This document shows positions 8,150 to 17,620 of a stretch of 64,000 nucleotides of DNA, piece after piece. The DNA lies in NCBI GenBank assembly GCA_036796255.1, contig DAIRDH010000005.1:22888-86887 (forward strand), given 5' to 3'. Source of the stretch: T3Sed10-241 sp036796255. GTDB taxonomy: Bacteria > Bacteroidota > Bacteroidia > Flavobacteriales_D > Cryomorphaceae. The translations under genes and the position numbers were made by a program. The first letter of the stretch is position 1. The number at the start of each line of letters is the position of its first letter. A model generated the notes under the pieces. It worked only from the letters and a program-made list of their open reading frames with translations, ran no database searches and had not been told where the DNA came from.

Positions 8150-9130
8150 ATGAGAAAGATAGCATTGACCTTAGCCGCCTCTTGCATTGGACTGCTTAGC
8201 TACAGCCAGGTAGACACGCTTAATGTGCCAGAGATTCCAAACCTGGAGTTCGATGTGCCAAATGAAATGATTCCGGAGAATGCGCAGGAAGAGCGTGAAG
8301 TGATAGGTACGGCAAAGTCGAACACTGACCTTAAGAAAGTGAAGATTGAGCGCGACACTGAATTTGAGAGTGGCGGGGCTTATACAGATACCACGCGCAT
8401 ACAATTTGGCAATAAAATGATCACTGTGGTGACCAAAGAAGGCAAAGATGATATGAAAGTGACCGTTGACAAGAACAAAGGTCGCCGTGGTGATAAATCA
8501 TCCCTGAGCTGGTGGGAAGGCATTGACTTGGGTATAAATACCTTTACTACAGCCGATTTTGATTTCAATATCGATGGAGAGTTTGATTTCCTTAGCCCTC
8601 GCCTTATTCAAAGCCGCTACATAAGTGCAAATTTCCAGATTTGGAAAGGCCGCATCATTGGTGATTATCTGGGCTTTTCAACCGGGGCAACCATCCAGAG
8701 TTACAATTGGAACTTTGGTGGCTCCAACAGTTTTGTGATGGGCGATAGCATCTTTGCGGAGCCTTCTGGGTCACGGAGTATCACCAAGAATAAATTGCGT
8801 GCAGAGTATATCGGAATTCCGCTCTTGCTCGAAGTGAATACATCGCTCAACCCACGGCGCAGTTTTCATATTACCGCCGGAGTCATTGGAAAGATGCGCA
8901 TCGGCAATATGTACGGTCAGCGATGGAATGAGAATGGTGACTTTAACAAAGCCAAACTGAAAGGTGAGCTTGGCCTTAACCGCTGGGCGGCTGATGCGGT
9001 GCTTAGGGTAGGTTACGGCAACGTTACGCTCTTTGCGCAAGCCGCACTCATGCCTCTTTTTGACAACAATAACACCCAGGACATCCGCACCTTTGCCGCA
9101 GGTTTTGCATTTACATTCAATGACATGTAA
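8150..9130 (+). CDS. Outer-membrane beta-barrel protein, probable ECF-regulon member
   Basis: The start used is the ATG at 8150, which gives a signal peptide (MRKIALTLAASCIGLLSYSQ) and 326 residues; an open frame extends to 8108 but would overlap the predicted promoter. After an acidic linker (residues about 20-110) the C-terminal two thirds alternate in the manner of a beta-barrel (ISANFQIWKGRIIGDYLGFS, EYIGIPLLLEVNTSLN, HITAGVIGKMRIG, LRVGYGNVTLFAQAALMPL) and end in an aromatic/hydrophobic strand (TFAAGFAFTFNDM). It resembles the PorT/OmpA-like barrel families of the phylum. The role is unknown. Since it is the likely target of the neighbouring ECF sigma factor, an envelope-stress or surface-remodelling role is plausible but inferred. 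Confidence 0.8.
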   Translation: MRKIALTLAASCIGLLSYSQVDTLNVPEIPNLEFDVPNEMIPENAQEEREVIGTAKSNTDLKKVKIERDTEFESGGAYTDTTRIQFGNKMITVVTKEGKDDMKVTVDKNKGRRGDKSSLSWWEGIDLGINTFTTADFDFNIDGEFDFLSPRLIQSRYISANFQIWKGRIIGDYLGFSTGATIQSYNWNFGGSNSFVMGDSIFAEPSGSRSITKNKLRAEYIGIPLLLEVNTSLNPRRSFHITAGVIGKMRIGNMYGQRWNENGDFNKAKLKGELGLNRWAADAVLRVGYGNVTLFAQAALMPLFDNNNTQDIRTFAAGFAFTFNDM

Positions 9131-9168
9131 GAAAACAGGTATTTCAACCTTTAAAAAATCCAGACACC

Positions 9169-9876
9169 ATGAGAACGCTACTCTTCACCGCTTTCGCTTT
9201 ATGCCTGCTGGCATATGTAAGCAGCCATAACGCCATGGCACAAAACGGCCTCGCCAATGAAACAGATCCATTTAATGCCTTGCACGTATCAGCAGGAGCC
9301 ACAGTAATTGTGAATCAAGGCGCCGCAGAGCGCATCCGGGTTACCGGCTCTGATGCAGATGTGGAAGGGCTTGTGATAGAAACGAAAGACAACACACTAC
9401 ATGTGTATTATGAATCCAGCGTTTGGAAGCTATTCTCAACCCAACCCCGCAATGCGAAGGTTTACGTTACAGCGGTAGAATTAACATCCATAATCAGCGA
9501 AAGTGGAGCCCTTGTTACTGGAAGTGGCACCATAAAAAGTGATCAATTGAAGATAAGTGTGAGTTCGGGCGCCGGTATTAACCTTGCCGTTGATGCTGGC
9601 GGATTGATTCTGGCGTCGTCCAGTGGGTCTGACCTTAAGGTATCTGGAACGTCAGCGTCAGTAAATGCTTCTTCATCATCTGGAAGCGAAATTATGGCCA
9701 AAGACTTGCGGGCCTCCAAAGCCACATTGTCCGCTTCAAGCGGATCGGATATATACATCACTGTAACAGACGAGCTGAATGCCAATGCCAACAGTGGCGC
9801 CGATATCAAAGTATATGGCAATCCTGGCAATAAGAATATCAACGAGTCCTCTGGAGGGGATATTTCATTAAAATAG
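9169..9876 (+). CDS. DUF2807 (head GIN domain) exported protein
   Basis: The 235-residue product has a signal peptide (residues 1-24, ending NAMAQ) and one DUF2807/GIN domain: FNALHVSAGATVIVNQG, then VEGLVIETKDNTLHVYYE, KVYVTAVELTSI and repeated Ser-Gly-Ser-rich turns (SSSGSDLKVSGTSASVNASS, NSGADIKVYGNP). The domain folds as a right-handed beta-helix-like stack in solved homologues and is typical of periplasmic or surface proteins in Bacteroidota. It is 38 bp downstream of the beta-barrel gene and probably on the same transcript. DUF2807 genes near ECF sigma/anti-sigma pairs are common in the phylum, which suggests the four genes act together. The molecular function is not known. Confidence 0.9.
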   Translation: MRTLLFTAFALCLLAYVSSHNAMAQNGLANETDPFNALHVSAGATVIVNQGAAERIRVTGSDADVEGLVIETKDNTLHVYYESSVWKLFSTQPRNAKVYVTAVELTSIISESGALVTGSGTIKSDQLKISVSSGAGINLAVDAGGLILASSSGSDLKVSGTSASVNASSSSGSEIMAKDLRASKATLSASSGSDIYITVTDELNANANSGADIKVYGNPGNKNINESSGGDISLK

Positions 9877-9923
9877 AAGGAGCAGCGGTTAGCGCTTCCG
9901 CAAATGAAGGGGCAACCTATGCG

Positions 9924-10220
9924 CTAGTCCTTATTTTCTACAACCTTTGGCACCTTGAAATAGAAGGTGTCGTGCTGAGGCGCATTTTTTAGCGCCTCTT
10001 TTTGCGTAAGCGCCTCGCTTACCACATCGGGGCGAAAAACATTGGTTTGGGGATTGACGTGGATCAAAGGTTCAACGCCTTCAGTATTCACCTCGTCGAG
10101 CTGCTCCACAAAAGCAAACATCCTGTCAAGATCATTTTTAATGGCTGATTTTTCTTCAGGATTGAACTCCAGGCGTGCAAGCTTGGCCAGTTTGTCGATG
10201 AGTGCTTCGTCTGCTTTCAT
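9924..10220 (-). CDS. gatC: Asp/Glu-tRNA amidotransferase subunit C
   Basis: From the ATG at 10220 the product is 98 residues (MKADEALIDKLAKLARLEF, then FVEQLDEVNTEGVEPLIHVN and the C-terminal FYFKVPKVVENKD), matching GatC in length and in the two conserved blocks. GatC is the small stabilising subunit of GatCAB, which converts Glu-tRNA(Gln) and/or Asp-tRNA(Asn) to the amidated forms. An open frame extends 16 codons upstream but the extra residues are not typical of the family. gatA and gatB are not in this window. It is the last gene of the minus-strand run from yraN and converges with the DUF2807 gene 47 bp away. Confidence 0.95.
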   Translation of the reverse strand: MKADEALIDKLAKLARLEFNPEEKSAIKNDLDRMFAFVEQLDEVNTEGVEPLIHVNPQTNVFRPDVVSEALTQKEALKNAPQHDTFYFKVPKVVENKD

Positions 10221-10272
10221 GAAGGCAAAAGTAAACATTCCTCGCCATTTGAAAAGAAGCTGCGCCAAGCGA

Positions 10273-11076
10273 TTATATCTCCCCGAAACCTGCCTTGCCG
10301 AAATACCTCAGGTCGTAAAGCACAGGTCGGCTCGGTGATGCATCGTTCTCAAAAGGAGCTATTTGCAAATGGAGCATGTAATTCCCGTCTTGCACATCGT
10401 CAGGCACATAGATGAACTCAGTAATGGTGCATTCCTTGTCGCCGTCAAATCCGCTGCGCCAGAAAGCACGGTGGGCGAGAAGGGCGCCGCCATCTTGCTC
10501 TCTGTCTACAGAGGGAAGGTCGGTAAGCAGGTGCTTCACCCCTGCCTTGCGCAGGTAGTGCAGGGCCTCGGCGGTAAAATAAGGCGGGTTGCTATTGCTG
10601 TAATCTTTTGAAAGTTTGTCTTTTCCATTTGGAAGCGTGCGTACAATAACGGCATCAAATCTGAAATGCGGCGGAAATTTTGCCGCGACTACCTCTTTGG
10701 AAATTACCAGGTCACCCCGCTTCATCTCAGCGCTTTCTTCACCCTGATAGGGCTGTGGTGCGAGTGAAACGAGATTGGCGAAAAACACATATTTCGTCAG
10801 GACTTGGTTGATCGAATTGGCTTCAAGGTCTATATGGCCCGAAGTCTCGGTGTGTGTGCCGTGGCCATGCGGATTGAAGGAAATGTCCCGAAAATTGACA
10901 GCACCGCCTTCGGCTACGCTACCGGTAAATCGCTCAGTGCGCACGGGTGTGATGCGCATAGGCTCCACATACCATGCCCGTGGCCCCTCAGGGCTCAGCG
11001 GAATAGAAATGTCAATAGGTTTTGACAAATCTGTGGAGTAAAGCTGACCGTCAAATTCAATCAATGCCCTGTTCAT
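10273..11076 (-). CDS. Cyclase-family metal-dependent hydrolase (kynurenine-formamidase-like)
   Basis: The 267-residue protein carries the cyclase family motif HGHGTHTETSGHI (residues about 70-85) that binds the divalent metals, preceded by SKPIDISIPLSP and followed by DAVIVRTLPNG and a YFTAEALHYLRKAGVKHLLT block. Family members hydrolyse N-formylkynurenine, isatin or related amides in the cytoplasm. The start overlaps the hemW stop by 4 bp, so translational coupling is likely. No kynurenine pathway gene is beside it, so the substrate cannot be inferred. Assignment to the family is solid; a specific formamidase role is not. Confidence 0.88.
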   Translation of the reverse strand: MNRALIEFDGQLYSTDLSKPIDISIPLSPEGPRAWYVEPMRITPVRTERFTGSVAEGGAVNFRDISFNPHGHGTHTETSGHIDLEANSINQVLTKYVFFANLVSLAPQPYQGEESAEMKRGDLVISKEVVAAKFPPHFRFDAVIVRTLPNGKDKLSKDYSNSNPPYFTAEALHYLRKAGVKHLLTDLPSVDREQDGGALLAHRAFWRSGFDGDKECTITEFIYVPDDVQDGNYMLHLQIAPFENDASPSRPVLYDLRYFGKAGFGEI

Positions 11077-12206
11077 GGCTCTAAAATAAAAAAATCGGCG
11101 GCAATTCCATCCGCCATAAAAAGCCCTTGAGGCGTAAGCCTGAGTACTTCATTCTCGATGGTAGCCAGTTCGCGTGTGATCAGCTTTTCGAGTTGATCAG
11201 CATATAAGGCCTGAATATCCGCATTGTAGCGCTCCTTGGTCACCCTCAAGTCAATACCCCATTTGGTCCGCAATCCGGTCATGACCCACTCATTAAATCG
11301 ATCGGCTTTGCTGAGCTTCTCAGATGTCGAAGGGAGTATTCCTTTTTCGATTTCCTTCATGTACCTGGCATTGTTGGCTACATTCCAGCTGCGGCCGTTG
11401 TCCTTAAAGCTATGCGCCGAGGGCCCAATGCCAAGGTAGGGAGTACCACGCCAGTAAGCGGTGTTGTGCTTTGAGTACGCTTCATTTTTGGCAAAATTAC
11501 TCACTTCGTATTGCTCGTATCCGGCATTGGCCAGCACATCGATCATGATTTCAAACTGCTGGGCAGCGGCTTGATCTTTTACTGGTTTTTCGAGGCCCTT
11601 TCGCACGCGGTGGCCAAGCACTGTTTTCTCCTCGACGGTGAGACAATAAGCTGATATATGCTGCACATCAAGTGATATGGCAGTTTCCAGTGTTTTGATC
11701 CACTCATTTTTATTCAAGCCCGGCAGGCCGTAAATGAGGTCGATGGAGAGCTTGTCAAAGCCCGCTTCATGCGCGGCTTCAATGCATTTGTGGCTCTCAG
11801 CAGCGGTATGGGCCCGGTTCATCCACTTTAGCATTTCCTCATCAAATGACTGCAATCCAATGCTGAGCCTGTTCACGCCGAGGGTGCGCAATTCTTGGAG
11901 TTTCTGTGGTTTTAGGTCGTCGGGGTTGGCCTCAAGGGTGAATTCTATGTCGGTTTCAAAGGTGTAATGTTCCCTTGCAGCATTGATGATCTGCTCCATC
12001 TGCCCAGAGCTGAGCAGGCTGGGAGTTCCACCCCCGAAGTAAAGCGTGCCGATGCGCTCCCTTTGCATTTCTTCTTTGCGCATTGCGAGCTCCATGCATA
12101 TGGCATCGGTCATGGCACCGGCCATTTTGGTGCTGGTTGAGAAGTGAAAGTCGCAGTAGTGGCAAGCCTTTCGGCAAAAAGGAATATGAATGTAGATTCC
12201 GGCCAT
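11073..12206 (-). CDS. hemW: Heme chaperone HemW (radical SAM, coproporphyrinogen-oxidase-like)
   Basis: The 377-residue product begins MAGIYIHIPFCRKACHYCDF, with the radical SAM cysteines CxxxCxxC, then YFGGGTPSLLS, LEANPDDL, VNRLSIGLQSFDEEMLKWMN and KLSIDLIYGLPG. These are HemW/HemN-family signatures. The C-terminal winged-helix-like part ends RLTPQGLFMADGIAADFF. HemW lacks the extra N-terminal features of genuine HemN and is thought to deliver heme to membrane proteins. Length is typical. The gene overlaps the histidine kinase stop by 1 bp upstream and the cyclase start by 4 bp downstream, so these three form a tightly coupled unit. Confidence 0.94.
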   Translation of the reverse strand: MAGIYIHIPFCRKACHYCDFHFSTSTKMAGAMTDAICMELAMRKEEMQRERIGTLYFGGGTPSLLSSGQMEQIINAAREHYTFETDIEFTLEANPDDLKPQKLQELRTLGVNRLSIGLQSFDEEMLKWMNRAHTAAESHKCIEAAHEAGFDKLSIDLIYGLPGLNKNEWIKTLETAISLDVQHISAYCLTVEEKTVLGHRVRKGLEKPVKDQAAAQQFEIMIDVLANAGYEQYEVSNFAKNEAYSKHNTAYWRGTPYLGIGPSAHSFKDNGRSWNVANNARYMKEIEKGILPSTSEKLSKADRFNEWVMTGLRTKWGIDLRVTKERYNADIQALYADQLEKLITRELATIENEVLRLTPQGLFMADGIAADFFILEP

Positions 12207-13717
12207 TATAGTTTTGTACGGAGTACGATGCGGAAAGTGGTGCCTTTATCGGGCTCGCTGCGCTTCACAAATATTTTACCGTTGTGGTAGTTTTCGATAA
12301 TGCGTTTGGCGAGCGAGAGGCCCAATCCCCAGCCGCGCTTTTTGGTGGTAAAACCAGGCTGGAATATGGCCTTGTGTTGGTTGCTCGGGATTCCTTTTCC
12401 ACTATCAGTCAGGTCAATATATACATTTTGGATTTCATGTGAAATGACCACCTCGATGCTGCCGCTGCCTTCCATGGCGTCTACAGCGTTCTTAAAGAGG
12501 TTTTCAATCACCCAGCCAAAGAGGGCTTCATTGATCATGGCCCTGATTTCACCATCGGCAATTACCTTGACGGAAAACTCAACTTTGCGCGATACCCTCG
12601 GCTGCAGGTATGCCACTGCGCGATTCATTAGGCCCACCACCTCAATTTCTTTGAGCTCGGGATTAGAGCCTATTTTCGAGAAGCGTTCCGTGATGGTTTC
12701 CAGCCTTTCCACATCTTTGTTGAGCTCGTTGATGGTTTCCTTGTCCGTACCGCGGGCTTCGAGCAATTGCACCCAGGCCATTAGGCTGGAGAGCGGCGTG
12801 CCGAGTTGATGCGCAGTTTCCTTGGCCATCCCGATCCATACCTGATTTTGCTCTGCCCTACGAAAGGTACTGAATATCAAGTAGGAAATAAACAAGAACA
12901 ACCCAATGATCACAAGCTGCACATAAGGATAATAACGTAGCGTGGTGAGGATGATTGATTCGGAATAGTAGATATAGTTGCTTACGTTGTTGCCAAAACG
13001 CACTTCAATGGGTTCATTGCTCGCGGCGAGGCTTTTGAGCTTTTCACTCAAGAGCAGGCTGTCAGCGATTAAGGTGGTATCTACATTTGCGGAAAGCAAA
13101 ACCTGTGTCTTTGACGAATCTGTAAATATTACAGGCACCCCGCCTGAGTTCATGACCGTTTCACTAATGAAGGAGTTGATGAGGTCGTCGAGGGTGTGCT
13201 CCAGATCGGTAATGAGACGTGAATCTTTGTAAAACAGCCTTTGGTTGATGCCGGCAAACTCGATGCGGATGGGCTTGTACTGTGCGCCCATTTCGGCCAT
13301 CAGTTTATTTAATGAAGCCTGATTCGCGACGAGCGAATCTGCCATATTGCGGGAAGTCACGTGATTATCATTTTCATCTACAATGAGTACCGGGATGGTT
13401 TCATTGTTTACAATGATTTCTTGCAGAAAGCTTACTTCTTTAGAATCTTCAGCCTCCACCATGCGCGTGGTAGCTTGCGCCCAAATGGCAATTTTGCTGC
13501 GTTCCTCTTTTCGCAAATCTGAAAAGAGTTCTTCAGTATAGTTGATCAGGATAAGGCGCTTTTTGACCGCCTCACTCCAAAGCTCAACCTTTTCTCGTTC
13601 CTGCTCTTTGATCTGGTTCACGATGAAGCTAGAGTACCAGAGCGATGCCCCTACAATCAATACAGCTATGACCAACAGCAGGGTTTTAAACCTTTGCTTT
13701 CGCGAGTATAAATTCAT
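12206..13717 (-). CDS. Sensor histidine kinase (orphan)
   Basis: The 503-residue protein has two membrane segments (about residues 12-31 and 262-284) enclosing a roughly 230-residue periplasmic sensor, then a HisKA-type helix with H-box AKETAHQLGTPLSSLMAW and a HATPase domain: N-box VIENLFKNAVDAM, G1 DLTDSGKGIP, F-box FTTKKRGWGLGLSLAKRII. The Gln-Leu-Gly after the phospho-accepting His is typical of a Bacteroidota group related to NtrY-like kinases rather than the usual HELRTPL. No response regulator is adjacent; its neighbours are hemW and an AsmA-like protein, so the partner must be elsewhere. The signal sensed is unknown. Confidence 0.92.
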   Translation of the reverse strand: MNLYSRKQRFKTLLLVIAVLIVGASLWYSSFIVNQIKEQEREKVELWSEAVKKRLILINYTEELFSDLRKEERSKIAIWAQATTRMVEAEDSKEVSFLQEIIVNNETIPVLIVDENDNHVTSRNMADSLVANQASLNKLMAEMGAQYKPIRIEFAGINQRLFYKDSRLITDLEHTLDDLINSFISETVMNSGGVPVIFTDSSKTQVLLSANVDTTLIADSLLLSEKLKSLAASNEPIEVRFGNNVSNYIYYSESIILTTLRYYPYVQLVIIGLFLFISYLIFSTFRRAEQNQVWIGMAKETAHQLGTPLSSLMAWVQLLEARGTDKETINELNKDVERLETITERFSKIGSNPELKEIEVVGLMNRAVAYLQPRVSRKVEFSVKVIADGEIRAMINEALFGWVIENLFKNAVDAMEGSGSIEVVISHEIQNVYIDLTDSGKGIPSNQHKAIFQPGFTTKKRGWGLGLSLAKRIIENYHNGKIFVKRSEPDKGTTFRIVLRTKL

Positions 13718-13797
13718 TTAAAACGAAAATTGCTTAGGTAGAGCTGATCTTATACGCCTGACTTTGGCCTAAAAGTAACATCTTTTCCCGATTTAGC

Positions 13798-16446
13798 TTA
13801 CAAGTCGTCATCCTCTTCGAGCTCTTCATACTGCTTCTTGTCCTTGGGCTTCAGGACTCCCGGTTTTGTCGGTTGATTTGCCGGTGCCTTGAGGCTGTCT
13901 TTACCTTTTTCAAATCCATCCCATTCCACGCTGTATACCGGACCTGTTTTGCCTTTGTTATCTTTCGGAGCAGTGAGTGTACTGTCGGATTTGAACAGCC
14001 CAAATTCTTCCTTCAGGATGCCTTTGAAGGTGCTTTTTTCCCTTTGAAAATCATCTTTCCGCTTTTGGCGTGCCCCATCTTTGTCAAGGCTAAAGATGGG
14101 GTTATCCACCGTTCCCGACATTTGCAGGTAGAGCCTTAGCCCCGTTTGGTCGTCTACAATATATCCAAACTCCTCTTGCCTCGGTTTCCCTGTTTTGAAC
14201 AGTTCGCTGAGCCTGAAGCTGAGCCGGTAGTCAATGTTGTTGTCAAAGTCGTGCTGGCCCGAGAGGTTGAGTGTAAGCGCGGAGGAACCCACGCGCATGG
14301 ATGGAATGTACACCACGCGGTTTTTGATATCTATAGAATTGCGCAAGGTGTCAAAGTGAACGGTGGTGAGCTGCTTCTCAAAAGCGTCAACCCTCACCAG
14401 CGATTTCCACACGAGGTTGCCGCGCAGGTAGTCGGCTACATCGGTTAGGGCCTCAACGTTGCGCAATTTCCCGTTTACCACTTCCAGGTCTATTTGCGAC
14501 ACAATACTGGCAAGGTCAAGGCTGAGGTCATTACCCAGATTGGATTCGTAGCGCACGCGAGCGTCAGCGGTGCCACTGATCTTTTGCTCAGTCACCATGG
14601 TTTGCCCAAAGTTTTCGAAAGCATAAAAAAGCTCGGAGATATTCATCTGCTTCAGCTGAAATCCGCTCGAAACGAGGTATTTCGATTCCGTCAGTTTTTT
14701 AATCGAGGCACTGCCCGTGGCCACCCCCGATGCAAGCTCAAATCTTATCGGACTTAGCGTAAGAAGGTTGTTTTTATATGAAGCCTCTCCTTCAATATTT
14801 TTTGCCGTAAAGCGCCTGAAATTGACTTCGCCGACGTCGAGCCCGAAATCGAAGGTCACCATTTGCGGAAGCGAAAACTGGTATGTGGTGTCGCGCTTGC
14901 TGGAGGATGTGTTCCATATGCGGTTCAAATCCAAGGTTTCGGCACTAAAGTCGGCTTCGATGTGCAGCTTCTGGTCATCTCTCACCAGGTAGGGCAGGGC
15001 ATTGACAATGTTGCCCTTGAAGTTGAACTTGTTGCCATTTACCTCAGCCGAGCCTTCCTGAACCAGGATACTGTTGTTTTTCAAAGCCACCTCGCCGTTG
15101 ATTTGTTCAAGAAAGGCATCTGAATCACGCATGCGCAAAGCACCATCTTTCAGAAATATGCTGCCATCAAAATCTACACCTCTCAGAAATACCAGGCTTT
15201 CACTGCTTGCATTTGCGGGTAGTTCTCCGCGAAATGTCCCGGTGAGGCTCACTTTTCCCTTCATCTCTTCGAGATCGTCCAGGTTGAAGAAGTTGCGAAC
15301 TTCTCGGAGGTCCACATTGCCATCTACGGCAAGGTCAAACTGTGGCGCATTGAAGTTGCGAATGCTTCCGTTTATTTTGAGTTTTCCCGGGCCTATGCCG
15401 CCGTGTATGTGGTCGATATACAGCGAGACTACTTCACCTCTTACCTGCAGGCTGCCAGCTGCTTTGTCAATGGAAGCCTTGCCAAGGGCAATGTCGTGCT
15501 GAAAGCTGCCTTTGGTTTTATCAAAGAGAAAATCAATGCTGAGGGCGCTATTGTCGGCGTCGCTCATTTCAAAAACAATGTCGGTGGTGCCCCGGGCCTT
15601 GTACGCACGCAGCCCACGCCGCATGTCGTTTGGGAGCAGTTCTATGATATGCTCTATATGCGCTTCGGTCGATTGCATTGCAAGGCCCCAGCTGTTGTGA
15701 TCTTTCGGGTTGAAATGACCGCTCACCTGAAGTTTCTCCTTGCCAATACGCAGGCTTTCTGCACTTAATTCGTGACGGTTGCTGAGATTGTTGATGCTCA
15801 ATCCAAGACCGCCAACTACTGGCATGGATTGATACATGGTATCAGTACCCAGCGCAAAATGATGCAACGTGAGTTCGCAATCTGCTTTGATTTCGTAAAC
15901 CTCGCTTCCAAACATGCCCTTGGCATGCGCTTGATGCACCTCAATGCTCAGGTCCGTTTGTTGTTCTTGAATATAACCAAAGTGAAAGTTCTTGAAATCA
16001 ATATTGTTGAGTGAGAGTACAGCAGGATCGGCTGACTCAGTGGTTTTCCAAAAGTGGTAATTGTCCTTGCCATTTTTGTACACGGCCATACGCATAAAGC
16101 CACCATTGATCTCAGCTTCGGAGATGCGGTATTGCTTCCGCAAAAAGTCCCAAAGGCTTATCTGCAGGTAGATGTCACGGGCATAAAGAAGGGTGTCTGC
16201 CTTCTCGGGGCTGTACGTTTCAGGGATCACCACATGGCTAAAACGAAGTGAAGCATATGGAAATCTTTGAAGAAGGCTTAGGTTGATATCCTCCACACTT
16301 ACCTCCACATCGAGCAGTCTGTTGACCTCATACACCACAATGTCGCGCACTTCAGGCTCATACTTTTTTGCCAGGAAAAAGGCAACTGTAGCCCCAATCG
16401 CAGCAATCAAAACAATGACCAGGAAAGAAACAGCGATTTTTTTCAA
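13798..16446 (-). CDS. AsmA-family inner-membrane-anchored protein
   Basis: The 882-residue protein starts at a TTG directly before KKIAVSFLVIVLIAAIGATV, a single N-terminal membrane anchor. It then shows the AsmA N-terminal block (VNRLLDVEVSVEDINLSLLQ, FPYASLRFSHVVIPE) and long repeating beta-strand segments, including LKINGSIRNFNAPQFDLAVD and RVVYIPSMRVGSSALTLNLS near the C-terminal AsmA_2 region. Such proteins sit in the periplasm like bridges and are thought to help carry phospholipids to the outer membrane. The tail is charged and low in complexity (EQYEELEEDDDL-like). It lies between rluB and the histidine kinase with gaps of 55 and 80 bp. The family is clear; a lipid-transport role is from family knowledge. 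Confidence 0.87.
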   Translation of the reverse strand: MKKIAVSFLVIVLIAAIGATVAFFLAKKYEPEVRDIVVYEVNRLLDVEVSVEDINLSLLQRFPYASLRFSHVVIPETYSPEKADTLLYARDIYLQISLWDFLRKQYRISEAEINGGFMRMAVYKNGKDNYHFWKTTESADPAVLSLNNIDFKNFHFGYIQEQQTDLSIEVHQAHAKGMFGSEVYEIKADCELTLHHFALGTDTMYQSMPVVGGLGLSINNLSNRHELSAESLRIGKEKLQVSGHFNPKDHNSWGLAMQSTEAHIEHIIELLPNDMRRGLRAYKARGTTDIVFEMSDADNSALSIDFLFDKTKGSFQHDIALGKASIDKAAGSLQVRGEVVSLYIDHIHGGIGPGKLKINGSIRNFNAPQFDLAVDGNVDLREVRNFFNLDDLEEMKGKVSLTGTFRGELPANASSESLVFLRGVDFDGSIFLKDGALRMRDSDAFLEQINGEVALKNNSILVQEGSAEVNGNKFNFKGNIVNALPYLVRDDQKLHIEADFSAETLDLNRIWNTSSSKRDTTYQFSLPQMVTFDFGLDVGEVNFRRFTAKNIEGEASYKNNLLTLSPIRFELASGVATGSASIKKLTESKYLVSSGFQLKQMNISELFYAFENFGQTMVTEQKISGTADARVRYESNLGNDLSLDLASIVSQIDLEVVNGKLRNVEALTDVADYLRGNLVWKSLVRVDAFEKQLTTVHFDTLRNSIDIKNRVVYIPSMRVGSSALTLNLSGQHDFDNNIDYRLSFRLSELFKTGKPRQEEFGYIVDDQTGLRLYLQMSGTVDNPIFSLDKDGARQKRKDDFQREKSTFKGILKEEFGLFKSDSTLTAPKDNKGKTGPVYSVEWDGFEKGKDSLKAPANQPTKPGVLKPKDKKQYEELEEDDDL

Positions 16447-16501
16447 TGGAATGGATAAGCTATATGCTTGTACGCTTACAAACGCTTTGCCAAGGCTAAA
16501 A

Positions 16502-17587
16502 TTATAGCATTTTCAAGCGATTCACTTCTTGCTCGGTAAGGTGGCGCCACCTGCCGCGTGGAAGGTCTTTTTTGGTGAGGCCTCCATACATTACCCTGTC
16601 TATTTTCATAATGCCGTATCCAAGATGCTCGAAGAGCCTGCGCACCACATTGTTCTTACCGCCTTGCACCTCCACACCTATTTGCTTTTTGTCCTTGCCG
16701 TCGGCTACGTATTCTACCACAAGCGCTTTGGCCATGCCATCTTCAAGTTCCACTCCCTCAAGGACTGCCTTCATATGCGCAGGCCGGCATATCTTGTCGA
16801 GGTGCACATGGTACAGCGCTTTCGCGCCAAATGTAGAATGCGAGAGCCGCTTGCCCATGCTGCTGTCATTGGTGAGCAGCAAAAGGCCAGTGGCATTGCG
16901 GTCGAGCTTGCCAATGGGAAATAGATTGACATTGCCCACCCTGCGCAGCAGCATCATCACAGTTTTTCGGTCGGGTGAATCCTTGCCGGAGGTGTGGTAA
17001 TCCTTGGGCTTGTTCAGTAGCACGTAAGCGGGCTTCTCAGGGCTGATGCGTTCGCCAGCGTAAGTCACCTTGTCCTCATCCTTTACCTGGTAACCCATTT
17101 CAGTGATTTGCTTGCCATTTACCTCAATGAGGCCTTGGGCAATGAGATCATCGGCCTCGCGGCGAGAGCATATACCGCTGTTGGAAATATATTTATTGAG
17201 GCGCATGGTATGCCTTGCCTCCACCACAGGCTTGCCCTTCCAGGTTTTGCCTTGCACCTTGCGGTATTGCGTACGTCCTGCCCGGCGTGGATCGGCCTCT
17301 TTGAGTTTGGCCTCGCTTTTCCATCCGGACGAATGTTCCTCATCGCCCGCCTTTTTGTTCACTTTACCGTAGCTGCCACGTGGCTTTGCGCCCGGACTAG
17401 ATTTGGTGGCCGGGCCTCGGCCCGGCTTGCGCGGAGTGCTTCTCGTCTCTTTTTCTTTGGGCCCTTCGCTGCGTGGCGGGCGGGCCGAGCTCGTTTTACC
17501 TGATTGCTCGGGTGGGGTTGCGCGTGCATTGCTGCGTCCGCGGGGGGCTGGTTTTCCGGGCTTCTTGCCCTGATCTTTCTTTGCCAT
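16502..17587 (-). CDS. rluB: 23S rRNA pseudouridine synthase of the RsuA/RluB type with a long basic N-terminal extension
   Basis: The 361-residue product has a low-complexity, strongly basic N-terminal 127 residues (rich in Lys, Arg, Gly, Pro, Ser) before an S4 RNA-binding domain (MRLNKYISNSGICSRREADD, LIEVNGKQITEMGYQV). The RsuA/RluB catalytic domain follows: YVLLNKPKDYHTSGKD, FPIGKLDRNATGLLLLTNDS with the catalytic Asp in KLDRNATG, and KQIGVEVQGGKNNVVRRLFE. RluB modifies U2605 of 23S rRNA. Without the tail the length (about 235) is normal. The extension probably binds RNA non-specifically; similar tails occur in other Bacteroidota RluB proteins. Assignment to RluB rather than RsuA rests on the overall resemblance, not on a diagnostic residue. 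Confidence 0.87.
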   Translation of the reverse strand: MAKKDQGKKPGKPAPRGRSNARATPPEQSGKTSSARPPRSEGPKEKETRSTPRKPGRGPATKSSPGAKPRGSYGKVNKKAGDEEHSSGWKSEAKLKEADPRRAGRTQYRKVQGKTWKGKPVVEARHTMRLNKYISNSGICSRREADDLIAQGLIEVNGKQITEMGYQVKDEDKVTYAGERISPEKPAYVLLNKPKDYHTSGKDSPDRKTVMMLLRRVGNVNLFPIGKLDRNATGLLLLTNDSSMGKRLSHSTFGAKALYHVHLDKICRPAHMKAVLEGVELEDGMAKALVVEYVADGKDKKQIGVEVQGGKNNVVRRLFEHLGYGIMKIDRVMYGGLTKKDLPRGRWRHLTEQEVNRLKML

Positions 17588-17620
17588 ATATAATATGCGT
17601 CTAGTAGGTCTTCAAATATT

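Noticed and set aside
15074..15502. Long plus-strand frames opposite the AsmA-like gene
   Set aside because: They are antisense shadows rich in Ser, Arg and Pro, with no family resemblance; the minus-strand gene is clear.
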